Shown piece after piece: positions 15,205-20,438 of a DNA stretch of 20,438 nt. Positions within the stretch are counted from its first letter, which is position 1. The number at the start of each line of letters is the position of its first letter. The position numbers were made by a program, and so were the translations under genes. Origin of the DNA: Deltaproteobacteria bacterium (lineage in GTDB: Bacteria; Desulfobacterota; JAENJC01); contig JAENJC010000022.1 of NCBI GenBank assembly GCA_016844545.1, positions 1 to 20,438 on the forward strand, written 5' to 3'. The notes beneath the pieces were generated by a model. That model saw only the letters and a program-made list of their open reading frames with translations, made no database searches and was not told the DNA's origin.

Positions 15205-15791
15205 TCCTTCGCTCCCCCTTCAATAACATTCCATTTTTCGGTGTCATTTATTGTATGAACATCTTTTCCGTCCCCTGCCGCAATTACTTTGGGACCGGAG
15301 GGATCGGAGTTATCATAAAAACGCCAGCTTTCTGTCAACGGCTGATATAGTTGGAAAAAGTTTCTAATACCGGCTTTATACCGCCGCCGGACAACATCTT
15401 CCGGCACATTGTGCCCACCCATGCGCACCCGCTCCTGCACGCGGGCAACTGCAAACTCAGGACTCGGCAGCCATAGAAAAACCAGATTACATATATATCC
15501 TGTCTTACGCAAATCGTCAATCCAGGACGCAAACGTGCGGCTGGCAAGGGTTGTCTCAAAGGCAAAATCCACTCCCTCTTTCGCGAGGTAGTGCAGGCGC
15601 TCCAACATTATGCGCCCTGCATGAAATGCCGCTGTCTCCGGCTGGAAGGCAGATAAGCCTTGAGCGATCACATCCGCGTTGACGAATTCTTTAACCCCAA
15701 GCGTCCCTTGGAGTAATGAAGGGGCTGTCGTTGATTTACCGGCACCGTTAGGCCCAGCGATTATGATGATGTGTGGGTGTTGGATAGTCAT
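15201..15791 (-). CDS. Zeta-toxin-like P-loop kinase
   Basis: The 196-residue P-loop protein has Walker A AGPNGAGKST (residues 12-21), the NADVIAQGLS motif with D40 resembling the zeta-toxin substrate-binding aspartate, FETTLASRTF, and an arginine-rich segment VVRRRYKAGIRNF. Zeta toxins phosphorylate UDP-N-acetylglucosamine or related nucleotide sugars; the substrate here cannot be told. The ATG shares its A with the TAA of a mini-ORF upstream (TAATG), and the 3' end overlaps the 61-residue gene by ATGA. This three-part coupling suggests a toxin-antitoxin-like operon. Confidence 0.82.
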   Translation of the reverse strand: MTIQHPHIIIIAGPNGAGKSTTAPSLLQGTLGVKEFVNADVIAQGLSAFQPETAAFHAGRIMLERLHYLAKEGVDFAFETTLASRTFASWIDDLRKTGYICNLVFLWLPSPEFAVARVQERVRMGGHNVPEDVVRRRYKAGIRNFFQLYQPLTESWRFYDNSDPSGPKVIAAGDGKDVHTINDTEKWNVIEGGAKE

Positions 15792-15850
15792 TACTTAACC
15801 CCAGACAGCCGCTCTCCTACAAATTCCTTCAACCCGCCTTCCGGCCGCAT
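15791..15850 (-). CDS. Mini-ORF coupled to the zeta-like gene, probably a gene remnant
   Basis: An ATG at 15850 opens 19 codons (MRPEGGLKEFVGERLSGVK) ending in TAA that overlaps the zeta-like start as TAATG. In the same frame the upstream sequence KACGSCG is open back to a TGA. The sequence resembles the C-terminal tail of a small protein whose 5' part is missing, with a REP-like element just upstream (15941-15970). It may be the remnant of a lost antitoxin or a leader peptide; I cannot tell. Confidence 0.35.
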   Translation of the reverse strand: MRPEGGLKEFVGERLSGVK

Positions 15851-15940
15851 GCCGCAAGAGCCGCAGGCCTTTCAATGCCGCCGGGCAGGAACGGTTTTTT
15901 AAGGAGCCGATGCCCTGTTATTCTTTTCCATCTCAGGTAT

Positions 15941-15970
15941 CTTGTCCCATGTCAAGGGCTGACCCCTTTT
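15941..15970. repeat. Possible REP-like solitary element
   Basis: The sequence reads AAAAGGGGTCAGCCCTTGAC and then ATGGGACAAG on the minus strand. I recall closely similar AAAAGGGGTCAG...TTGACA strings as dispersed elements near REP-associated Y1 transposases in environmental proteobacteria and relatives. No transposase is present here. It lies between the GmrSD gene and the zeta-like operon. Confidence 0.4.
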
Positions 15971-15986
15971 ATTGCTTGTCCTCGCA

Positions 15987-18083
15987 TCATAGCAATTGCC
16001 CGTTGTTATCTGCCTGTTTTTCAAATGACTGATGGATTAAAGACATGACATAATCCAATTCATCGAATGATTGGATTCCAACCTCTACATCTCCATTTCC
16101 CCAGCGGCCTAAACCGGTGACGTCCTTACATACTCCCTTATGATCATTTATCTCGTTGAATTTCATATTGAGAGATAAGCGCAGGCGGCTCTTTTGCGGA
16201 ACTATATCTACAAAATTGGTTGAGGCCTTATAGGCGATATAAAGTTTCTTGAATTCCTCCTTAACCGATGCGTCGATATTAAGTATACGTTTCCTAAGGT
16301 GTTCAAACAATTCCCTCATATCCCCCTGTAGATATCCATGACCCTCAATTGTATCAATTGTATAAGAATCAACCTCTTCTTCTGAAGTTTTAAAATATTT
16401 CATCACCACTTCCACCGGTAGATCCGGTGCAAGCCATATCGTCTTTGCAATGTCTATCAGATTTTTTGCCCTGATTTCGATCTCATCCTTATCCCATTTT
16501 TCCAGCTTGGCTAACCCCCTATTGAGCCTAAGAGGGCTGTCAGCAAATCCACCCTTCATATCACGCTTCTCTATGAACGGCCTATCGCTAAGCTCTGAGT
16601 TATAGCCGGTAAGGGTTAGATTTCCTATGGTATGAAGTTTATCTGTATGTACCTGTTTCCATAACGGGCCAAGCATTTTCTGCCATTCTGGAGAAAGCTT
16701 TTCGTTTTGCGGCATGATGTGCTCAATTGTGTAATCTTCAATCTTCACACGCTCCTTGCGGTCATAGTTCTCAAGCTTCCTGAGCAGATAGTTGCGAATA
16801 CGGGCGTTATAAATATCTTTGATTAAGAATTCTTTTTCAAACTCGTCATCCTCCGGGAATCTCCGATAAGAGTCTTTCCACATAAAGGCTGCCTGAATAC
16901 TTTCAAGATAATTGGCCTTATCAATTTCCTTACTCAAGGTAGCAAATGTCTTGTTCATTGAGTTTGTTGGTATCCCACATATTGATCGGCGCATCACGTA
17001 GCTTTCTACAAGCTTGGCAATCTTTACAAACTCCTCTCTACTTAAAACCTGCGTTGAATAATCTTCATAGATATCCATAAGGAAGGGATATGCAACATCA
17101 ACCCTCAGTTCGTTAATATCCTTGAATCCACGCCCCAAGTCCTTATCGGGTTCCCTATCCAAAACCATGTTCATAAAATACTTGGCATACTTATAAATAT
17201 CAGCCACTATCTCCCTAACACTTCCTTTGTTCTCCCGGGAATATCCTTTAAAGACTTCATAGACCTCTCGAATATTTGGAATGCGACCTGTCTTGACCGT
17301 GAGATAATCACGCATAAATCGGTCAAATAAAGCAGCATAATCAGTTGGCCCAAGGCTCTGCTCCATTGGATACCAGTATTCGTTGTATAGAGCCTCCTGC
17401 TCTTTAGGTTCCAAACCCATGAGGATGTAGTTACGGATGAGATCGGCCTGGCTAAGTTCAAGTCCTGTGGAGTTAAGGCTCTCAAAGATCAGTTGGGGAT
17501 TGTCATGGTCTCGGTTCAAGGATATATCAACAACAATAAGCTTTGACAGTCCCTGGTATACTGTCATCAGGTCTTCTGTCTTCTTTATGCGCTCCTCGAG
17601 AAAATCAAAATTATCCACAACCCTTTTAGAAGCATTTCCTGGAAGCTCTCTGTTATCAAACAGATTAAATAAGGTTGTTTTATCACTTTGGGTAAGGAGG
17701 AGCTTATAACGAAGATCCCCATCCTCCTCATTGTTAAATAGGAAGTAATTATTGATCTTCTTCTGGTTTATCTCACCCTCAATCCCTCTCTGCTGGATTC
17801 CCCGGCCTAAGGCACAGAGTAAAATACTGAGGGTTGTTAAACGCTGCTGACCGTCTATTACAAGAAGTTGAGGAATTGAAGAATGGCTGTACAAGCCCTT
17901 TTCTACATAAACAACAGAACCGATAAAATGTCCGGACACGCTCGGATCGGCTGCTCTTATAATATCTTTCCAAAGTTGTTCACATTGAGGTCTTGTCCAA
18001 CTGTAAGTGCGCTGGTATATGGGGATAATGAACTGAACGGACTTACGCATAAATTCGATAAACTTTGTGGCGTTGGCTAACAT
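15987..18083 (-). CDS. GmrSD-type Type IV restriction protein (DUF262-DUF1524-DUF5655)
   Basis: The 698-residue protein has a DUF262 N-terminus (GmrS-like) with IPIYQRTYSW (20-29) and DGQQRLTTL (77-85), the ParB-like nucleotide-binding motifs. A DUF1524 HNH-type nuclease domain (GmrD-like) follows, with H455 in EHIMPQ, H484/G487/N488 in HTIGNLTL and N495. The last 110 or so residues (about 585-690; RLRLSLNMKF, GRWGNGDVEVG) match my recollection of the DUF5655 C-terminal domain. Single-chain GmrSD proteins cut phage DNA with modified cytosines in an NTP-dependent way. Start ATG 18083 has GGAGG only 3 nt upstream, which is short. All key motifs are intact. No methylase or other restriction partner is adjacent, as expected for Type IV. 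Confidence 0.88.
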   Translation of the reverse strand: MLANATKFIEFMRKSVQFIIPIYQRTYSWTRPQCEQLWKDIIRAADPSVSGHFIGSVVYVEKGLYSHSSIPQLLVIDGQQRLTTLSILLCALGRGIQQRGIEGEINQKKINNYFLFNNEEDGDLRYKLLLTQSDKTTLFNLFDNRELPGNASKRVVDNFDFLEERIKKTEDLMTVYQGLSKLIVVDISLNRDHDNPQLIFESLNSTGLELSQADLIRNYILMGLEPKEQEALYNEYWYPMEQSLGPTDYAALFDRFMRDYLTVKTGRIPNIREVYEVFKGYSRENKGSVREIVADIYKYAKYFMNMVLDREPDKDLGRGFKDINELRVDVAYPFLMDIYEDYSTQVLSREEFVKIAKLVESYVMRRSICGIPTNSMNKTFATLSKEIDKANYLESIQAAFMWKDSYRRFPEDDEFEKEFLIKDIYNARIRNYLLRKLENYDRKERVKIEDYTIEHIMPQNEKLSPEWQKMLGPLWKQVHTDKLHTIGNLTLTGYNSELSDRPFIEKRDMKGGFADSPLRLNRGLAKLEKWDKDEIEIRAKNLIDIAKTIWLAPDLPVEVVMKYFKTSEEEVDSYTIDTIEGHGYLQGDMRELFEHLRKRILNIDASVKEEFKKLYIAYKASTNFVDIVPQKSRLRLSLNMKFNEINDHKGVCKDVTGLGRWGNGDVEVGIQSFDELDYVMSLIHQSFEKQADNNGQLL

Positions 18084-18103
18084 ATGCCTCCAGCTGACTT
18101 ACA

Positions 18104-18133
18104 AAATTAGTTAACAAGAACTATTCCAGTCAA
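18104..18133 (-). promoter_or_regulatory. Candidate promoter of the GmrSD gene
   Basis: On the minus strand TTGACT (18133-18128) is followed by an 18-nt spacer and TAATTT (18109-18104), ending about 20 nt before the GmrSD ATG. The match is moderate. A separate promoter would be expected because the upstream segment is a remnant and repeat region. Confidence 0.4.
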
Positions 18134-18138
18134 TAGTG

Positions 18139-18160
18139 AAAATTAGGGACAGCGACCATT
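18139..18160. repeat. Possible REP-like solitary element
   Basis: The string AAAATTAGGGACAGCGACC followed by ATT resembles dispersed GGGACAG-type elements that I recall around REP-associated transposases. A related GGGGACAGTCCCGATTTT occurs at 20091-20108. No transposase accompanies it. Confidence 0.35.
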
Positions 18161-18248
18161 ATCCTGTTATCCTCATCACAAATTTATGCTCAAGGCTTAC
18201 TCCTGTTGATAAAGCAAGGTATCCCCCCGCTTCCAGCCAAGTTGCCTC

Positions 18249-18314
18249 TCATTCCAGCCCCTCAAATCTTGGATCAGTAATCGCCCTCTTTTTGAAGCCT
18301 ATGGTCTTGTAAAA
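18249..18314 (-). pseudogene. Coding remnant, GNAT C-terminus-like
   Basis: Directly after the ParE-type gene, the minus strand reads FYKTIGFKKRAITDPRFEGL and then E and TGA, with no start codon. The FYKTIGFKKR pattern is like the C-terminal strand of a GNAT acetyltransferase (FYxxxGFxxR). It would be the tail of a gene whose front has been lost or replaced. The match is short, so the family is uncertain. The rest of the 18134-18315 gap holds a REP-like string and nothing else that I can support. Confidence 0.3.
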
Positions 18315-18315
18315 A

Positions 18316-18624
18316 TTACGCCAACTCCCAGGGCTTTGGCTCTTTCAATGATAAATCTCTTGCAGCGTGGATGACAGTAAGGATTAAGATACGATGAGAT
18401 TCAGCACGATACATAATGCGGTAGTTTTGGAACACTATCTCCCGGATGTTCTCTTCTTCTGCTTCCGGCACATTCCTTCCCATTCCTGGAAATAGCACCA
18501 ATCCTTCAACTGCCTCTATAATCCTTCCAAGGAATCGAGAGGCATAGTATTCCGAGTCTCTTCCGATATACTCCCGGATACTTTCCATATCCGACAAGGC
18601 CGGTTCAGTCCATTCTATTCTCAT
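18316..18624 (-). CDS. RelE/ParE-family toxin
   Basis: The 102-residue protein has the ParE/RelE pattern: an N-terminal strand MRIEWTEPALSDMESIREYI, a central FPGMGRNVPE, FQNYRIMYRA, and a C-terminal ILTVIHAARDLS. Family members either poison gyrase (ParE) or cleave mRNA on the ribosome (RelE); the sequence does not separate these clearly. The start shares its A with the TAA of the preceding antitoxin gene (TAATG), a classic toxin-antitoxin arrangement. Confidence 0.88.
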   Translation of the reverse strand: MRIEWTEPALSDMESIREYIGRDSEYYASRFLGRIIEAVEGLVLFPGMGRNVPEAEEENIREIVFQNYRIMYRAESHRILILTVIHAARDLSLKEPKPWELA

Positions 18625-18800
18625 TACGATAAAAATCTCTTTTTGACTTCTTCATGAGAAACTACCCGTCCTTCTTCCGCAGCCTTCAATGCAGTTTCCA
18701 GTTTCTTCCTTACATAGAACTCATACATGATATCATCCCAGGTTGCCTGTTCCGGCAATTTGTCAATGAGTTTTCTTGCCTCTTCTTTTGCAATCTGCAT
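18624..18800 (-). CDS. Antitoxin of the RelE/ParE pair
   Basis: The 58-residue protein (MQIAKEEARKLIDKLPEQAT start) contains WDDIMYEFYVRKKLETALKA and AAEEGRVVSHEEVKKRF, which is typical of short antitoxins paired with ParE toxins. I chose ATG 18800, which has AAAAGGAGG 8-9 nt upstream, over a longer start at 18851 that would contain this site. The promoter at 18842-18870 fits this start. It has no recognisable DNA-binding domain of its own beyond the helical core. Confidence 0.82.
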   Translation of the reverse strand: MQIAKEEARKLIDKLPEQATWDDIMYEFYVRKKLETALKAAEEGRVVSHEEVKKRFLS

Positions 18801-18841
18801 AATCTTTACCTCCTTTTCAAAAAGTCCAACTTGCTTTGCAA

Positions 18842-18870
18842 AGAATATCAAACAGGATAAAGGGAGTCAA
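18842..18870 (-). promoter_or_regulatory. Sigma70-type promoter of the 18800/18624 toxin-antitoxin pair
   Basis: On the minus strand TTGACT (18870-18865), a 17-nt spacer and TATTCT (18847-18842) form a good promoter about 40 nt before the antitoxin ATG. Confidence 0.6.
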
Positions 18871-18936
18871 TCAAACAAGCGCCGCATTGATCTATTTATC
18901 CCACTCAAACGCCCCTTAATCCGCTCTTCCCATCCC

Positions 18937-19260
18937 TTATCTCAACACCCTTTTCTGTAAAAGTTCTTGCAGGTCACGCCTTCCGTCAAGAACACAATGG
19001 ACAAAGACCTCTGCTTTGCGAATTTCGTAGATTATTCTGAACGGCTTGTAATGAATCTCCTTGAAATCAAAAACGCCTATCCGTTCCAGTTCCGGCGTAA
19101 TATGGCCGCGCAAAGGAAAGGTTTCGAGCCTTTGAACAGCTTCTTCAATATGGTCAAGCAGCGTGTCGGCCTGTTCCACTGAATCGTTCACTGCAATATA
19201 CTGATAGATGTCAAGGAGGTCTTTTTCCGCATCTTCAACCAGATGGACAGTGAATCTCAT
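18937..19260 (-). CDS. RelE/ParE-family toxin, partner of the YefM-like antitoxin
   Basis: The 107-residue protein starts MRFTVHLVEDAEKDLLDIYQ, has the FPLRGH and FKEIHYKPFRIIYEI segments of the family and ends VLDGRRDLQELLQKRVLR. The start overlaps the antitoxin stop by ATGA. The gene and its partner are distinct in sequence from the 18624 pair, so the two modules are not a recent duplication. The molecular target, gyrase or ribosome, cannot be decided. Confidence 0.88.
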   Translation of the reverse strand: MRFTVHLVEDAEKDLLDIYQYIAVNDSVEQADTLLDHIEEAVQRLETFPLRGHITPELERIGVFDFKEIHYKPFRIIYEIRKAEVFVHCVLDGRRDLQELLQKRVLR

Positions 19261-19541
19261 TTCTCGCGAAGCCCCGCGGCTCTTTTCCTCACATCTCTGA
19301 AAGCCTCTCTGAAAGGCTTGATTTTTCCATCTTCGAGATTTTTCCGGCTCATTGCCAGGATTTTCAACAATGCAAGGGACTCCTGCATCTTTTCGTATTC
19401 GTTTATGTCCTGCAAGATCACTTTCGCCTCGCCGTTTTGCGTGATTACCATAGTCTTGTGGCCTTCGACAATATCTCTAATGACCTCCGACGCATGCGCC
19501 TTGAAATAACTTATTGGTTTAATATCTTCGCTAAGTTTCAT
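19257..19541 (-). CDS. YefM/Phd-family antitoxin
   Basis: The 94-residue protein has the Phd/YefM fold signature: IKPISYFKAHASEVIRDI, HKTMVITQNGEAKVILQDINEYE. The N-terminal domain binds DNA and the charged C-terminus (KPFREAFRDVRKRAAGL) neutralises the toxin. GGGAGGGG precedes the ATG. The perfect 35-bp palindrome 15 nt upstream overlaps its promoter and is a very likely autoregulatory operator. Confidence 0.9.
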   Translation of the reverse strand: MKLSEDIKPISYFKAHASEVIRDIVEGHKTMVITQNGEAKVILQDINEYEKMQESLALLKILAMSRKNLEDGKIKPFREAFRDVRKRAAGLREK

Positions 19542-19555
19542 CTTCCCCTCCCGCA

Positions 19556-19594
19556 GATTGACTAAAATATAGTCTATATTTTAGTCAATCGCAA
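19556..19594 (-). promoter_or_regulatory. 35-bp perfect palindromic operator overlapping the yefM-like promoter
   Basis: GATTGACTAAAATATAG (19556-19572), a single T, and its exact reverse complement (19574-19590) form a 17-bp inverted repeat. The promoter elements TTGCGA (19594-19589) and TATATT (19571-19566), spaced 17 nt on the minus strand, overlap it. Binding of the antitoxin, alone or with toxin, would block RNA polymerase. Confidence 0.85.
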
Positions 19595-19635
19595 TGCAAC
19601 TTCTTTTCGTCCGTCCTTATACAAAACAGCCTTAA

Positions 19636-20067
19636 TCACTCCCACTCAAACGCCTCATAAATACCCTCATCCCTTCTCCTCTGGGCGGTCTTGCTCTTGT
19701 AGCTCCCTTTTTTCACCTTCACACCTTTGCGATTCAATATCTTTTCGATATAGTCAAGGTGCGGACATGGCGGATAATGGGCGCTGTCCGTGACCATGCA
19801 TGATGATAGGTGTATAACTATCTCATCCTTTTCTATGTTCGCCTTCTTCTTTGCCCTCTTTATAAGGTTTTCTGTGACCCGTCCTATGCGCCTTCCTGGA
19901 CAGCCTCCGCAGTTGAAGGGGACGACCATGATTCGATCTTCTTTTGAATATCCGGTAAATGCATCAATCCGCTCGTGGAATGAATTGACGCAGGCAAACC
20001 CGCTGCATCGCTCCTTTGCAAAGTCGCACTGGATGATGCCAATCAGTTTGACGCTTTTATTTTCCAT
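19636..20067 (-). CDS. CGGC-domain protein, predicted metal binding
   Basis: The 143-residue protein contains the FNCGGCPGRR motif (C53, C56) that names the CGGC family, plus C14, C21, C26, C90 and C101 (IIQCDFAKERCSGFACVNSF, HLSSCMVTDSAHYPPCPHLD). The cysteines probably bind zinc or an Fe-S cluster. The biochemical role of the family is unknown to me. It follows the repeat block after dnaE, with AAGGGAG upstream of the ATG, and has no operon partner. Confidence 0.88.
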   Translation of the reverse strand: MENKSVKLIGIIQCDFAKERCSGFACVNSFHERIDAFTGYSKEDRIMVVPFNCGGCPGRRIGRVTENLIKRAKKKANIEKDEIVIHLSSCMVTDSAHYPPCPHLDYIEKILNRKGVKVKKGSYKSKTAQRRRDEGIYEAFEWE

Positions 20068-20090
20068 TGTTTATTACTCCCTTACTTCTG

Positions 20091-20213
20091 GGGACAGTCC
20101 CGATTTTACCTCCCCGCACTTCGTGCTCCAAGCTTCCCTCCTGTTTTAGGAGGGGATGAAGGGGTGCTAATCGGTAATCAAACCACCCCTACCCCTCCTT
20201 ATCCAAGGAGGGG
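20091..20213. repeat. Palindrome-rich repeat block between dnaE and the CGGC gene
   Basis: This block contains a GGGGACAGTCCCG string (20091 on), a GCAC-TTC-GTGC hairpin (20116-20126), an inverted repeat CCCTCCT/AGGAGGG (20136-20142 and 20148-20154, 5-nt loop) and a strong one CCCCTCCTT/AAGGAGGGG (20192-20200 and 20205-20213, 4-nt loop). The style is that of dispersed palindromic elements. The 9-bp hairpin lies about 30 nt past the dnaE stop and could help terminate transcription, although no U-run follows it. Confidence 0.7.
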
Positions 20214-20241
20214 AGTCGGAATTAAATGGGTGGTTAAATCT

Positions 20242-20438
20242 TTACTCCACCACCATTGCCTTATAACCAAACAGTTTCTCCACTCCTTCTTCAAGGGCAG
20301 GAGTTGGCGAAACACCGTCGTGCAAGGCGATTATCGTCTCACCTGTATTATGGATAGTAATATGCAGAAATGACGGACAGTTACCATTATATCCTTCAAG
20401 TAATTCCTTAAGTTTTATCAGGTGCTCTTTTGTCAGGC
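20242..20438 (-). CDS. dnaE: C-terminal end of DNA polymerase III alpha subunit (partial)
   Basis: The minus strand is open from the window edge (frame offset 2) for 64 residues to TAA at 20244-20242. It reads LTKEHLIKLKELLEGYNGNC, then PSFLHI..., and ends VEKLFGYKAMVVE. This pattern (a helix, then a G-x-C-P strand, a hairpin ending in a P-x-x-x-L-E-E segment and a final lfG-x-xA-x-v) is that of the C-terminal domain of DnaE-type polymerase III alpha subunits. The 5' part lies outside the window, so the assignment rests only on this tail. Confidence 0.7.
   Translation of the reverse strand, partial: LTKEHLIKLKELLEGYNGNCPSFLHITIHNTGETIIALHDGVSPTPALEEGVEKLFGYKAMVVE

Noticed and set aside
15941..15970. 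Intrinsic terminator after the GmrSD gene
   Set aside because: The only inverted match is CTTG/CAAG, too short for a stable stem, and the T-run is on the wrong side for the minus-strand transcript.
18316..18360. Extension of the acetyltransferase-like remnant into the 3' end of the ParE gene (IERAKALG in another frame)
   Set aside because: The ParE ending RDLSLKEPKPWE is typical of the toxin family, so the other frame is probably a coincidental overlap.

Overview
This 20.4 kb window comes from a bacterial chromosome, and every gene I can support is on the minus strand, so transcription runs from position 20438 towards 1. Gene content suggests a Gram-negative, probably anaerobic or microaerophilic environmental bacterium: de novo purine genes of the PurS/PurQ/small-PurL type, a lipoprotein signal peptide, an IscR-like Rrf2 regulator, LarE and a CGGC metal-binding protein. 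Nitrospirota or Desulfobacterota would fit, but the sequence alone does not settle the lineage. No rRNA, tRNA, CRISPR array or intact insertion sequence was seen.

In transcription order, the right end (20438-19636) holds the 3' end of a probable dnaE gene, a palindrome-rich repeat block and a CGGC-domain gene. From 19541 to 15019 lies a small defence and toxin-antitoxin region. It contains a YefM/ParE pair behind a perfect 35-bp palindrome, a second antitoxin/ParE pair, a protein remnant, a solitary GmrSD-type (DUF262-DUF1524-DUF5655) restriction protein, and a zeta-toxin-like P-loop protein translationally coupled to a 61-residue partner. Next come purB and an MscS channel gene (14983-12657), a frameshifted small gene, and a DUF2281/VapC pair.

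From 11663 to 6303 runs the purine/pyrimidine operon purS-purQ-(Cys-rich 67-residue gene)-purL-purF-pyrE. It continues without an obvious break into a lipoprotein, a response regulator, a receiver-GAF-histidine kinase, a PP-loop thiolation-type protein and larE (ends 1312). A separate cysE-iscR-like operon with its own good promoter occupies 1145-18. The left third therefore combines sulfur transfer, cysteine synthesis and Fe-S/cysteine-responsive regulation.

The main anomalies are as follows. (1) purL is broken by an apparent 43-nt deletion that removes a highly conserved motif and shifts the frame. (2) Low-complexity dispersed repeats (7-bp GACCACT/C arrays, 14-bp tandem units and others) lie inside coding sequences. 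They form the N-terminal extension of LarE and much of the signal peptide of a lipoprotein, and their unit lengths are not multiples of three, so copy-number change would switch the frame. (3) A cysteine-rich small gene sits between purQ and purL. (4) There is a dense series of toxin-antitoxin and defence genes between dnaE and the purine genes.
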